Source: Paenibacillus_AA sp045062745
GTDB taxonomy: Bacteria > Bacillota > Bacilli > Paenibacillales > NBRC-103111
Direction: 5' to 3'
Length of the DNA: 64,000 nucleotides
Assembly (NCBI RefSeq): GCF_045062745.1
Contig: NZ_JBJGED010000003.1
Span: forward strand, 186,001 to 250,000
Position 1 is the stretch's first letter, and every line of letters begins with the position of its first letter. Positions 34,414 through 43,963 of this stretch are shown piece by piece. The notes under the pieces are model-generated. The model was not told where the DNA came from. It saw only the letters and a program-made list of their open reading frames with translations, and searched no databases. Both the position numbers and the translations under genes were made by a program.

Positions 34414-36774
34414 ATGACCGGAATACGGATTCCGTGGTTCGGCCGGATGAACCGAAGAACGTTTTATCTGAAGCTCATTATGACGACGATCTTGATTGCC
34501 GTAATTCCAACACTGATTTCCAATCTAGTGGCTTACAACAAAGTTTCAACAACGTTCGAGCAGGAGACGGGGAGAAGCAAGCAGCAATATTTGAACCAGA
34601 CGATCAATGCGATCGAAATCGTGCTGAAGCGGATCAAGGATAATGCCCAGCTGCTGGGGCTCAGCCAATCGTTTCAAGATTTCGAGCGGTTTCCGAACAT
34701 CGGCTACTATGAGAGCCTGAGTGGTGAAATTCCGCCGGAAGACTTGCCCATGCTCTATAGCTATCTGGAAACGAAGAAAAATGCGCTCTATACGCTCAAT
34801 GCGTTTAAAATGTCCAATGAATTCGTGGATTCCGTCTATTTCTATGACAGCAGCAAAAGCCTCGTCATCACTTCGGAGAACGGCGGCTTCAACCGTCAGT
34901 TTCCTCTGCAGTCGTTTTACGATACCGAGTGGTACGAAGCATTAGCCGGTGGGACGGATAACCCGTTTATCCTGGATACCCGAACGGTGCAGCAAGGTCA
35001 GTCGATCCCTAAGAGCTTGCTCTCCATCGTCTACAAATCGGCCAAAAAAGGGAATGCCCTCATCATTAATCTGGACGCGACCATGATCTATTCGGAAATC
35101 GTGGACAAACTGAACCTCCAGGATCATATTTTTGCGGTTTCCTCCAGCGGAACCATCATGCTGCACAGCGAGCCGCTCCAAATTCAGAAGCCATTGACAA
35201 GCCTTGTACCGGAGAATGAATCGATTCTGGGGAATACAGGCTCTTATGTGACCGAGCGGGATAAGCAACAAATGTTGGTCAGCTATGCCACATCGCCGCT
35301 GCTGCAATGGACCTTTGTCAATCTCACAGATTTGAAAGCGCTTTCCGGTGAAACCCTGTCGATCAAGCAGACGATCATATGGTCGGCGCTGCTTCTGATT
35401 CTGTTCTCCATGGCGTTGTCCTACATTTCCTCCCGGAGCTTGTACAAGCCGATATCGCGTCTCAATGCCCTTACAGGCGCCAGGCTGGAGCGGAAGTCGG
35501 AGCACAACGATGAAATTCATCGCATCGGGAGCTTCGTTCAGTCGACGATCGACGAGCGGGACTACTATAAGGAGAAGCTGGAGGAAAGCCTGCCGTTTTA
35601 CCGGGAACAATTCAAATATTCGCTGCTGCACAAGCACTCCCTGACCCTGGATGAGATAGAGAAGAAGAAGGCGTACCTCGGCATCGAGATCGGTTCGCAT
35701 GACCTCGTACTGCTGCTGCTCATGCTGGAAGACGGCTCGAACCGGCACTCGGAGCCCGATGTGATCTCCGGCGATCTCTATATGATGCGGGTGATGGATG
35801 CGATTCAGAACAGCCGTGCGATCCAGGTGAGCTATTTTCTCGTGCATGCCGAAAAAGATAAAATTGCGATCGTGCTGAGCGGGTGCGGAACCGACTGTCA
35901 GCAGGTGGAGCAGCTAGCTCAACATTTACTCGACGAACTGAAAGCGGAGCTGCAGGCAGACTTTACGATCGGGGTAGGGCGCGTCTGCCCTTCGATACAG
36001 GACCTTCCTCAAGCTTACGAAGAGTCGCTCGAAGCGTTGAAATACCGAATGATATACGGTAAAGGCAATGTGATCTCCGTCGACGAGATCGGGATCGATA
36101 CCGGGAGCGATTTCAGTTATCCGAAGCAGAAGGCCGAGCTCCTGCTCTCCCACATCAAGACGGCGCGTGAAGCCGAAGCGCTGCGCATCTTCGAAGAGAT
36201 CGTAGCCGAGATCAGCGACCATAGAACGAGGCTGCATTACAATCAGATTCAACCGCTGTTCGTGCAGCTGCTGACGGAGTTTATGAATACCTACAACCAG
36301 CTGGGGGCCGATATCCGGGCCATCTTCGGAGGCGGGGCGGACCCCTATCGGGAGCTGCTCGATCAGGAATCCCTGGATAAGATCAGCCGATGGTTCCGCT
36401 CGCTAATCCACTCTACAACCGTCTATATCGAACAGGAACTGAATGCGAAAGGGAACCATCATATCGCCAGAGTGATCGAAATTCTCGAACGGGATTACAA
36501 CCGGGACATTTCCTTGAACTCCGTGGGGGAGCAGCTGAACTTGAATCCCGCCTACATCAGCCGGCTATTCAAACAAATTACGGGACAGCCGTTCGTGGAG
36601 TACTTGAAGCGCGTCCGGATCGAGAAGAGCAAGGAGCTGTTGTCGCAGAGCAACATGAAGATCAATGAGGTCAGCAAGCAAGTAGGCTACGAGAACTCGT
36701 ATTATTTCATAAAAGTGTTCAAGGACATGATGGGACTCACCCCCGGCGAATACAAAAAACTGGTCGGTTCCTGA
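34414..36774 (+). CDS. Membrane-anchored AraC-family sensor-regulator
   Basis: A 786-aa one-component sensor common in Paenibacillus-like bacteria. It has transmembrane segment 1 at about residues 20-42, an extracellular Cache-like sensor to about 315 and transmembrane segment 2 (IIWSALLLILFSMALSYI). A cytoplasmic linker and the C-terminal AraC HTH follow (LNSVGEQLNLNPAYISRLFK, INEVSKQVGYENSYYFIKVF). ATG 34414 is preferred (GGTGGG 7 nt upstream); ATG 34393, overlapping the preceding stop, is the alternative. It probably senses extracellular sugar and activates the adjacent transporter operon starting at 36934. Confidence 0.85.
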   Translation: MTGIRIPWFGRMNRRTFYLKLIMTTILIAVIPTLISNLVAYNKVSTTFEQETGRSKQQYLNQTINAIEIVLKRIKDNAQLLGLSQSFQDFERFPNIGYYESLSGEIPPEDLPMLYSYLETKKNALYTLNAFKMSNEFVDSVYFYDSSKSLVITSENGGFNRQFPLQSFYDTEWYEALAGGTDNPFILDTRTVQQGQSIPKSLLSIVYKSAKKGNALIINLDATMIYSEIVDKLNLQDHIFAVSSSGTIMLHSEPLQIQKPLTSLVPENESILGNTGSYVTERDKQQMLVSYATSPLLQWTFVNLTDLKALSGETLSIKQTIIWSALLLILFSMALSYISSRSLYKPISRLNALTGARLERKSEHNDEIHRIGSFVQSTIDERDYYKEKLEESLPFYREQFKYSLLHKHSLTLDEIEKKKAYLGIEIGSHDLVLLLLMLEDGSNRHSEPDVISGDLYMMRVMDAIQNSRAIQVSYFLVHAEKDKIAIVLSGCGTDCQQVEQLAQHLLDELKAELQADFTIGVGRVCPSIQDLPQAYEESLEALKYRMIYGKGNVISVDEIGIDTGSDFSYPKQKAELLLSHIKTAREAEALRIFEEIVAEISDHRTRLHYNQIQPLFVQLLTEFMNTYNQLGADIRAIFGGGADPYRELLDQESLDKISRWFRSLIHSTTVYIEQELNAKGNHHIARVIEILERDYNRDISLNSVGEQLNLNPAYISRLFKQITGQPFVEYLKRVRIEKSKELLSQSNMKINEVSKQVGYENSYYFIKVFKDMMGLTPGEYKKLVGS

Positions 36775-36933
36775 TATAAGGATATTACGTTTTTGACATG
36801 TAGAAATCGTTGTACGGAAGTGCAATTTTTATTATATGAAGCGCTTCCATCGGATGCTATTTTAGCACTGAGCAAGGTTTGGCTCTTCGTTGCCGTGGCC
36901 TTGCAGATTATATAGATAGGGAGGATCAACCGC

Positions 36934-38466
36934 ATGAAAAAGAAAGCGATCAGCATGGGCGTCATTACTGCACTGGCGGCTTCTACACTTGCTGCCTGTT
37001 CCAGTACGAGCGAGGGCGATGCCAAGAGCAGTCCGGACTCGTCCAAGACGGCCGATAAGGCCATTCACAAAATTTACATCTATCAAAATACCGGCGCCTT
37101 GAACCAGAAGCCTGAGGGGAGCGTTCCCGATAAGCTGGAGGAAATGAAAAAAATGTACATGGAGAAGCTCAAAATCGAGCCGATCGCCATCGTACCGCCT
37201 AAGGGAGCGGAAGCGGAGAAGCTGAACCTGCTCTTGGGGTCCAATGACGAAATCGATACCTTCCAGGGGAATTGGGACGACTATGCCTCGAAAGGTGCGA
37301 TTATCCCACTCAATGACCTGCTCGACAAGTACGGGCAGGACATCAAGAAGGCTTGGCCGGAGAAAGCCTGGGAGTATATGAAAGATAAGGACGGGAAAAT
37401 CTGGGGCATCCCGCGGGGCGAACCGGCCGTCCATTATCCGATCTGGCTCCGCTCGGATTGGCTGAAAAAATTGAACCTGCAGGTTCCGAAGACGATCGAT
37501 GAGCTGGAGGCCGTGCTGAAAGCCTTTAAAGAGAAAGATCCTGACGGGAACGGCAAAGACGATACGATCCCGATGATCACGGATCTTAACGGGATTAAGA
37601 ATGCCCTGATGGGCGGATTCACGGAGTATGGAAACAGCAACTGGTTCGATGCGGCGGATCAGAAGCTGAAGCCGGTGGAGCTCGCTCCCGGGTTCAAGGA
37701 TTTCGTGGCCAAGATGGCGGACTGGTACCAGAAAGGGTACATCTACAAAGAATCATTCGCCAAGTTCGATCCGCTCGAGCTGCTGAAGACGAACCGGGTA
37801 GGCACTTCGTCCCTGTGGTATTCCCGGATCACGCTGCTGTTCCCGCAAATCAAGCCTACCCTGCCGCCTGAGGCTGATTATATAAAGACGACGGATATCA
37901 CGGGGCCGAAAGGCAAAATAATGACCGCCTCACCGGGTAGCACGGGGGCCATGGTCATTACGAAGAAGGCGAAGCATCCGGAAGACGTGATGAAGTTCAT
38001 TAACTATCAATATCAGGACATCCCGACCAATCATCTGACCGCCGCCTTCGGGACGAACTGGAACTATATCGGCAACAGCAAATTCGATATCGAATTGAAG
38101 GAGAAAGAGCTGCAATACGCAGGCGAATATATGGTTTCTCTGGGAACGGCCACCGAGCTGAAGTATGCGTTCCAGGATCCGGTTAAGAAAATGCACGCCG
38201 ATTATTTGACGAAAGACGCCTTAAAGGTGGAAGTCGCGAAAATGCCGATGGATGCTACGATCATGTACGACAAGCAAAAGCTGGCCGACAACATCCCGAC
38301 CCTGAGCGATATCAACCGCTTGAGAAGCGAAGAATTGGTTAAATTCGTGACCGGCGCAAGACCCTTGAGCGAGTTCGACAAATATATCGACCAGCTCAAT
38401 AAGGCCGGCCTCGACAAGTGGATCGCGGAATACACGAGACAGTATAACGAGAAGAAAAAGAAGTAA
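36934..38466 (+). CDS. Extracellular solute-binding lipoprotein (LplA-like)
   Basis: A 510-aa sugar-binding protein of an ABC importer. The signal peptide ends in the lipobox LAAC, so the mature protein is lipid-anchored at Cys22. The body matches the large LplA/YtcQ-type binding proteins (IPRGEPAVHYPIWLRSDWLKK). GGGAGG precedes the ATG. Downstream are both permeases and then sialidase and N-acetylneuraminate lyase genes, so the ligand is likely sialic acid or a sialylated oligosaccharide. No ATPase gene is present; such systems usually share MsmX-type ATPases. Confidence 0.85.
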   Translation: MKKKAISMGVITALAASTLAACSSTSEGDAKSSPDSSKTADKAIHKIYIYQNTGALNQKPEGSVPDKLEEMKKMYMEKLKIEPIAIVPPKGAEAEKLNLLLGSNDEIDTFQGNWDDYASKGAIIPLNDLLDKYGQDIKKAWPEKAWEYMKDKDGKIWGIPRGEPAVHYPIWLRSDWLKKLNLQVPKTIDELEAVLKAFKEKDPDGNGKDDTIPMITDLNGIKNALMGGFTEYGNSNWFDAADQKLKPVELAPGFKDFVAKMADWYQKGYIYKESFAKFDPLELLKTNRVGTSSLWYSRITLLFPQIKPTLPPEADYIKTTDITGPKGKIMTASPGSTGAMVITKKAKHPEDVMKFINYQYQDIPTNHLTAAFGTNWNYIGNSKFDIELKEKELQYAGEYMVSLGTATELKYAFQDPVKKMHADYLTKDALKVEVAKMPMDATIMYDKQKLADNIPTLSDINRLRSEELVKFVTGARPLSEFDKYIDQLNKAGLDKWIAEYTRQYNEKKKK

Positions 38467-38481
38467 TTGGAAGAAGCCCTG

Positions 38482-38529
38482 TTCCACGGCGGCTTGTGCC
38501 GAACCTTTTCGGTCCCAGGCTGCCGTGAA
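38482..38529 (+). other. Intercistronic hairpin between binding protein and permease
   Basis: CCACGGCGGC pairs with GCTGCCGTG around an inner CCGAA/TTCGG hairpin, with no T tract. Similar structures after binding-protein genes protect the upstream mRNA and set higher expression of the lipoprotein than of the permeases. Confidence 0.5.
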
Positions 38530-38553
38530 TCGGGGTAGAAAGGAGGAGAGCCT

Positions 38554-39522
38554 ATGCCACCCGCGAATGCAGCGATATCCGAATCCTCCCGTACTGAGCG
38601 TGCTGCCAAAAGGAGGCTGTGGCCGGCCGTTAAGATTCACCGATTTTATTATTACTTGATCCTGCCCGGCCTGCTTTACTTTTTGATTTTCGACTATATC
38701 CCGATGTTCGGTGTCATCATTGCGTTCAAGGATATCTCCCCGTTTGAGGGCGTGAGCGCGATTTTTACGAGCGAATGGGTCGGGTTCAAACATTTTGTCC
38801 GGTTCTGGAACTCGTACTACTTTTGGAATGTGATGCGGAACACGCTGTTGATCAGCGGCTATAAGCTGTTTTTCGGATTCCCCGCTTCCATCCTGCTGGC
38901 GCTGCTGCTGAACGAGTTGAGATCCGCCGTGTACAAGAGGATCGTACAGACAATTTCATATTTGCCGCATTTCATCTCTACCGTTGTTGTCGCCGGGTTG
39001 ACCATGATGGTGCTGTCGACCGACAGCGGGTTGGTCAATTCGATCCTCGTTTATTTTGGCCGTGAGCCGATTCATTTCCTGGGAGATCCCGATTACTTCC
39101 GCAGCATTCTGGTCATTTCCCACGTCTGGCAGTCCATCGGCTGGGGCAGCATCCTGTATTTGGCGGCGATGACGGGGATCGATCCCGGCTTGTACGAAGC
39201 GGCGCGAATGGACGGGGCCAGCCGGGTGCGCCAGGCATGGCACATTACGCTGCCGGGCATTACCCCGGTGATCGTAATCATGCTCATTCTGTCGATCGGC
39301 GGTCTGCTGAATGCCGGATTCGAGAAAGTGCTGCTGCTGTATTCCCCCGCGGTGTACGGCGTGTCGGACATCATCGACACCTATGTGTATCGGGAAGGCT
39401 TGACGAAGCTCAACTACTCCTTCGCGGCCGCTGTCGGATTGTTCAAGAACATCTTGGCTATGTTCCTCATTCTGGGAGCGAACTATATCGCCAAAAAAAT
39501 GAACCAGACAGGCATCTGGTAG
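38554..39522 (+). CDS. Sugar ABC transporter permease (LplB/UgpA type)
   Basis: A 322-aa membrane protein with six predicted helices. EAARMDGASRVRQAWHITLPG is the cytoplasmic EAA loop that docks the ATPase. AAGGAGG lies 7 nt before the ATG. It pairs with the permease at 39535, 12 nt downstream. Confidence 0.88.
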   Translation: MPPANAAISESSRTERAAKRRLWPAVKIHRFYYYLILPGLLYFLIFDYIPMFGVIIAFKDISPFEGVSAIFTSEWVGFKHFVRFWNSYYFWNVMRNTLLISGYKLFFGFPASILLALLLNELRSAVYKRIVQTISYLPHFISTVVVAGLTMMVLSTDSGLVNSILVYFGREPIHFLGDPDYFRSILVISHVWQSIGWGSILYLAAMTGIDPGLYEAARMDGASRVRQAWHITLPGITPVIVIMLILSIGGLLNAGFEKVLLLYSPAVYGVSDIIDTYVYREGLTKLNYSFAAAVGLFKNILAMFLILGANYIAKKMNQTGIW

Positions 39523-39534
39523 GAGTGACCGACT

Positions 39535-40419
39535 ATGCGTACATGGAAACCTACCGTTGGCGAACGCACATTCGATGTGTTCAATGTCGTGCTGCTGGCC
39601 GTGCTGTCCTTGTTGTTTATCATCCCTTTCCTGGCTGTGTTGTCCACTTCGTTCATAAGCGCCGAGGAATCGATGAGGCGGGGGGCGTTCGTCCTTGTTC
39701 CGGAAAAGCTTGATTTTGGCGCCTACGAGATGCTCCTGAGCCGCGGAATGATCATCTACAACGCATACAAAGTGACCTTGTTTCGGGTCCTTGTAGGCAC
39801 GTTCCTCAATTTGCTGTTCACCGCGACCTTGGCTTACGGTTTGTCACGCAGGACGCTTCCCGGCCGCAACGTATTCGTGTTGATTATTTTTCTCACGATG
39901 ATTTTTCATGGAGGCCTTATTCCGAACTATATGCTGATCGATAAGCTGGGGTTGAAGGACTCGCTGTGGGTTCTGATCCTGCCCGGACTGATCAGCGCCT
40001 GGAACTTGTTCATCATGCGCAATTTCTTCATGACGCTGCCGGAGGAATTGGAAGAATCCGCGGTTATCGACGGCGCTACGCCGGCCTTGATCCTGTGGAA
40101 AATCATCGTGCCTCTGTCCATGCCGGCCATCGCGACGATCGGACTATTCTACGCCGTCCACCATTGGAACGATTGGTTCGGAGCTTCCATCTACATTAAC
40201 GATCAGAGCAAGCAGCCGATCCAAGTGGTGATGCGCAATATTTTGCTGACCGGCCTTGTCCATGATGAAACGCAGATCGAATACATCAAGGATCCGCCTC
40301 CGGCGGCTGCTTTGAAGTCGGCGGTCATTATTATCAGCACGGTTCCGATTTTGGTCGTGTACCCGTTTATTCAAAAGTACTTCGTCAAAGGCGTCCTGGT
40401 GGGATCCATCAAGGGATAG
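39535..40419 (+). CDS. Sugar ABC transporter permease (LplC/YtcP type)
   Basis: A 294-aa second permease of the importer, with six predicted helices and the EAA loop ESAVIDGATPALILWKIIVPL. It continues directly into the sialidase gene 37 nt later, tying transport to intracellular cleavage. Confidence 0.88.
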   Translation: MRTWKPTVGERTFDVFNVVLLAVLSLLFIIPFLAVLSTSFISAEESMRRGAFVLVPEKLDFGAYEMLLSRGMIIYNAYKVTLFRVLVGTFLNLLFTATLAYGLSRRTLPGRNVFVLIIFLTMIFHGGLIPNYMLIDKLGLKDSLWVLILPGLISAWNLFIMRNFFMTLPEELEESAVIDGATPALILWKIIVPLSMPAIATIGLFYAVHHWNDWFGASIYINDQSKQPIQVVMRNILLTGLVHDETQIEYIKDPPPAAALKSAVIIISTVPILVVYPFIQKYFVKGVLVGSIKG

Positions 40420-40456
40420 TTGGCGCCGATATCGGGGTTCGGAAGGAGAGACTGAC

Positions 40457-41500
40457 ATGCTGCAGACGCAAACTTTATTCGTTTCGGGAGAGAACGGCTA
40501 TCACACGTATCGAATCCCCGCCATTCTGACAACGGGGAAGGGAACGATACTCGCCTTTTGCGAGGCGAGGCGGAATGGCGGAGGCGATGCCGGCGACATC
40601 GATGTCGTCCTGCGCCGCAGCTTCGATCAGGGAGAGACGTGGGAGCCGGTTCAGGTGATCGCGGACAATGGTTCCGACACGATCGGCAATCCGTGCCCGG
40701 TCCAGGATCGGGAGACGGGGACCGTCTGGCTCTTGCTGTGCACGAATGCGGAGGATGGGCATGAGCGCGATATACTTGCCGGGAAAGCGGCTAGAGGCGT
40801 GTGCGTGATGAAGAGCGACGACGACGGTGCGACTTGGTCTACGCCTCTTGATATTACCGCGGATGTGAAGCGGCCGGATTGGACCTGGTATGCAACGGGT
40901 CCCTGTCATGGCGTGCAGCTCCGGAGCGGCCGCCTGCTCATCCCGTGCAATCATGCTATGCTGGATCCCGCCGAGGAGCGGTCGGGGCCTTATCATTCGC
41001 ATGTCATCTATAGCGACGATCATGGGGCGAGCTGGCGGATCGGAGGCATCGTCGGGGCTATGACGAACGAATGCGCGGTGGCGGAGCTTCCCGATGGCTC
41101 GGTGTACATCAATATGCGAAGCTATCATGGGGTGAACAGACGGGCGTTCGCGTGCAGCAGGGACGGCGGCTTGTCGTGGTCAGAGATGTCGATGGACGAA
41201 GCGTTGGTCGAGCCCGTCTGTCAAGGCAGCGTGATCGAGGACGGCCTGGGAGGGATTCTGTTCTCCAATCCGGCCAGCACGACGAGGGAAAAGTTAACGG
41301 TGCAAATTAGTCTCGACGGCTGCCGGACCTGGACCGCGCAGCAAGTGGTGCATCCCGGACCGTCGGCTTACTCCGATTTGGCAGTCTTGGGAGACGGAAC
41401 GGTGCTTTGTTTGTATGAATGCGGAGAGAACCGGCCTTATGAACGGATCGCCTTAGCGCGTTTTCCGGCAGGGACATTTCGAAAGGCGAAGCTAGGATGA
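40457..41500 (+). CDS. Exo-alpha-sialidase (GH33), probably intracellular
   Basis: A 347-aa six-bladed beta-propeller that should release terminal sialic acid. The Arg of YRIP (R19) starts the arginine triad. Asp-boxes SFDQGETW, SDDDGATWS, SDDHGASWR and SRDGGLSWS mark the blades. NECAVAELPDG contains the Glu and AYSDLAVL the nucleophile Tyr. There is no signal peptide, unlike most secreted sialidases, so it probably works on imported sialosides. It lies between the permease and lyase genes; its stop overlaps the first possible lyase start. Confidence 0.85.
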   Translation: MLQTQTLFVSGENGYHTYRIPAILTTGKGTILAFCEARRNGGGDAGDIDVVLRRSFDQGETWEPVQVIADNGSDTIGNPCPVQDRETGTVWLLLCTNAEDGHERDILAGKAARGVCVMKSDDDGATWSTPLDITADVKRPDWTWYATGPCHGVQLRSGRLLIPCNHAMLDPAEERSGPYHSHVIYSDDHGASWRIGGIVGAMTNECAVAELPDGSVYINMRSYHGVNRRAFACSRDGGLSWSEMSMDEALVEPVCQGSVIEDGLGGILFSNPASTTREKLTVQISLDGCRTWTAQQVVHPGPSAYSDLAVLGDGTVLCLYECGENRPYERIALARFPAGTFRKAKLG

Positions 41501-41514
41501 GGAAGGAGCCAGTG

Positions 41515-42447
41515 ATGGAGAGCATGATGAGTATTGCGACAGATCCGAAAAGTAAATATCGCGGCGTGTTCACGGCATTGGTCACCCCAATGGATAAGGA
41601 CGGGCGTCTCGATCCGGAATCGCTCGAACGGTTGGTCGAGCATCAAATCGCGCAAGGGATTCGCGGGTTCTATGTCGGGGGAAGCACCGGGGAAGGCTTC
41701 TTGCTCACGAGTGAAGAGAGAATGGCTGTGCTCGAGACGGTCGTTCAAGCGGCCAGAGGCCGCGTGACCGTCATCTCCCACGTGGGATGTATCAGCACGA
41801 AGGAAAGCATCCGGCTGGCCCGTCATGCCGAACAACTCGGGGTGGATGCGATATCCGCCGTCGTGCCGTTTTATTACAAAGTTGGTCCTGGTGAAATTCA
41901 AGACCACTATCAGGCCATCATGTCGGCGGTCTCGCTGCCGATGATCGTGTATCACTTCCCGGGCGCGACCGGAGTCCAACTGTCTCTCGGCTTCTATGAA
42001 GAGATGGCGCGCCATCCGCAATGTATCGGCGTTAAATTCACATCGTTAAATTTGTTCGAGATGCAGCAAATCCGCGAACGTTGCGGAAAAGAGTTCCTCA
42101 TCTGGAACGGCCATGACGAAGTGTACGCGGGAGGCGCTCTCATGGGAGCGGATGGGGCGATCGGCAGCACCTTCAATATGATGCCGGCCTTGTTCACGAA
42201 GCTGTATCAGCATCATAACCGTGGGGAATACAGCCAGGTTCAGCTCCTGCAGGCTCAAGCGAATGCCGTCATTGCGCACATGTTGAAGTACGATGTGATT
42301 CCATACGAGAAATATATGCTGTATTTGCAAGGCATCATCCGCAACCCGGCCGTAAGGATGCCGCTCAAGCAGTTTACATCCGGTGAACGGACGGAGCTCG
42401 AGGCGTTTTACTCTGCATCGAAAGTTCTGGTTCACCCGCAGCCTTAG
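41515..42447 (+). CDS. nanA: N-acetylneuraminate lyase (DHDPS/NAL family)
   Basis: A 310-aa class I aldolase that splits N-acetylneuraminate into N-acetylmannosamine and pyruvate. FYVGGSTGEGF is the NanA form of the substrate loop, VYHFPG holds the catalytic Tyr and GVKFTS the Schiff-base Lys (about residue 172). ATG 41515 is chosen for AAGGAG 6 nt upstream; an ATG at 41497 overlapping the sialidase stop is possible. Its position right after the sialidase supports NAL over dihydrodipicolinate synthase. Later pathway genes (nanK, nanE, nagA, nagB) are not in the window. Confidence 0.82.
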   Translation: MESMMSIATDPKSKYRGVFTALVTPMDKDGRLDPESLERLVEHQIAQGIRGFYVGGSTGEGFLLTSEERMAVLETVVQAARGRVTVISHVGCISTKESIRLARHAEQLGVDAISAVVPFYYKVGPGEIQDHYQAIMSAVSLPMIVYHFPGATGVQLSLGFYEEMARHPQCIGVKFTSLNLFEMQQIRERCGKEFLIWNGHDEVYAGGALMGADGAIGSTFNMMPALFTKLYQHHNRGEYSQVQLLQAQANAVIAHMLKYDVIPYEKYMLYLQGIIRNPAVRMPLKQFTSGERTELEAFYSASKVLVHPQP

Positions 42448-42462
42448 CGGCCTGAAAACAAA

Positions 42463-42507
42463 TCGCCCTCCCTTAGCCGGCTTGGCTAAGCGGAGGGCGA
42501 CTTTTTT
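42463..42507 (+). terminator. Intrinsic terminator of the sialic-acid operon
   Basis: TCGCCCTCCCTTAGCC pairs with GGCTAAGCGGAGGGCGA and is followed by CTTTTTTG. Confidence 0.92.
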
Positions 42508-42524
42508 GTATCCGTCCGGTGATC

Positions 42525-42701
42525 GGAACGTAGTTCCGCTAATTGGATTAAAATCTCTCTAAGGGAGGGTGAAGGAGAACGTCATTCCCTTAATCTCTTC
42601 ATATCCCGCTCATATAAACCGATTCCTCCGGAATAGTGGAATCACGTTCCCTTGAGGTAGCGATTTCTCTGTTCTCGAGGGGGATAGCGGAACCTCGTTC
42701 C
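42525..42701. repeat. Four-unit 51-nt-period intergenic repeat
   Basis: Units related to GGAACGTAGTTCC end at 42537, 42588, 42650 and 42701, giving spacings of 51, 62 and 51 nt. Each unit is itself partly palindromic (GGAAC...GTTCC). They occupy the 42448-42878 spacer between the terminator and the LacI gene; nothing gene-like is seen there. Confidence 0.75.
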
Positions 42702-42878
42702 GTACCAACTTCCATTAAGGCTTTATGTTAACCCGAGCAGACGTGCGAGAGTGGGAACTTAGCGGTTCGTACATAAAAGCGTGAAACAAGGCATTGGAGT
42801 TAACGTTTCCTGAATCGGCATATAAGCTACCACTAAGGACGAACCCGCTTCCCCGAAATACTTCGATAGAAGCTTATT

Positions 42879-43913
42879 TTACTTCGTCCTAGTCCCCTTA
42901 TACGGCGCACAAGACTGCCGCTCGATGAGCTGAGTGGAAATCAGCATTTGCTTGGGAGGGACCTTCGAGTTCTCGAGAAGATCGATCAGCACTTTGGCCG
43001 ACAAATTGCCGAGGGCCTCCTTATCCTGCTTGATGACGGTGATAGGAGGATTCTCGTAAGGGAACGCGGAGAAATCGTCAAAGACTAGCAGGGAAACATC
43101 GTCGGGGATTCGTTTTCCCGCCAAACGCAAATGATGGATAATCGAAATCCCGGCCCTGGCATTAATGGCGAAGATCGCGCTAGGATTCAGTTCAGCCAGC
43201 TTGGCCCAGCTAGGGTCGTTTGGGTCGAACGGGTCGGAGATTTGCACACTTCGCGTTTCGATATCGGTTAGCCCTGCATTTTTGGCTTGCGAGAAAAATC
43301 CGTTGGCTCGATCCAGTTCCCAGTGCGGCGGGGTGTGCAGACTGACGAGCGCCAGATCGGGATGTCCTAGACCGAGCAAATATTCAGCCGCCATTCTCCC
43401 GCCGTTGTAGTTATCGGAGCACACATTGTACAGCTGATTATCGAATCCGACAACCTTCCGGTCTCCTACGAACACCATCGGAAACCGCATCTCCATTAAC
43501 CTGCCGAACCCATTCAGATTAGCCGTGCGGGAAAGGACAATAATGCCTTCTACACCGGTACGCATTACTTTATCCGCAACATCATCGTTGAAATCTTCGC
43601 CTATCCGCCAATGAATCCCTATAAAAACTACATCATAGCCATTGTTCGAAGCGTCCTCGGAAATGCCTAATAAAGTATCTCGGAAAAAATCTTTCTCGAA
43701 ATCCGGATTTTCGCTAAAATACAAAATCCCAATGGAGCGGTTTCGAATTTGCTTAGCCGATTCGATTTTGTCTATGTTATAGCCGATGCTTTTGGCGATA
43801 TTTCGAATTTTGAATTTGGTGTTCGATGAAATCTTGGCGCTGTCCGATAAGGCTAGGGAGACCGTGGCTTTGGAAACTCCGGCGATCTTAGCGATATCCT
43901 CATATGTCGGCAT
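42879..43913 (-). CDS. LacI-family transcriptional repressor
   Basis: A 344-aa regulator. The N-terminal HTH YEDIAKIAGVSKATVSLALS is canonical LacI/GalR, followed by the hinge and a periplasmic-binding-like sensor (to about 340, with VFVGDRKVVGFDNQLYNVCS). ATG 43913 has AAGGAG 9 nt upstream; the longer frame lacks a site. It is divergent from the FAD oxidoreductase operon, and the shared spacer is full of GTTAAC boxes. It therefore probably represses that operon and itself. It is more AT-rich than the surrounding genes. Confidence 0.88.
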   Translation of the reverse strand: MPTYEDIAKIAGVSKATVSLALSDSAKISSNTKFKIRNIAKSIGYNIDKIESAKQIRNRSIGILYFSENPDFEKDFFRDTLLGISEDASNNGYDVVFIGIHWRIGEDFNDDVADKVMRTGVEGIIVLSRTANLNGFGRLMEMRFPMVFVGDRKVVGFDNQLYNVCSDNYNGGRMAAEYLLGLGHPDLALVSLHTPPHWELDRANGFFSQAKNAGLTDIETRSVQISDPFDPNDPSWAKLAELNPSAIFAINARAGISIIHHLRLAGKRIPDDVSLLVFDDFSAFPYENPPITVIKQDKEALGNLSAKVLIDLLENSKVPPKQMLISTQLIERQSCAPYKGTRTK

Positions 43914-43963
43914 GATCTTGTTCTCCTTAGGTATTGTGCTACTACATATCATACTTGATGTTT

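Noticed and set aside
35333..35346. TGAAAGCGCTTTCC as a cre site
   Set aside because: Good match, but deep inside the AraC-sensor coding region and explained by ordinary codons.
36811..36826. TTGTACGGAAGTGCAA as a further AraR box
   Set aside because: The half-sites are separated by four extra bases, unlike the gapless box at araDBA and 18077.
36838..36847. GAAGCGCTTC as a CcpA cre site upstream of the binding-protein gene
   Set aside because: The left half lacks the required TG spacing; only 10 of 14 positions fit.
42525..42701. CRISPR array
   Set aside because: Only four degenerate, partly palindromic units with uneven spacing (51, 62, 51), no conserved repeat of 24-37 nt and no cas genes.
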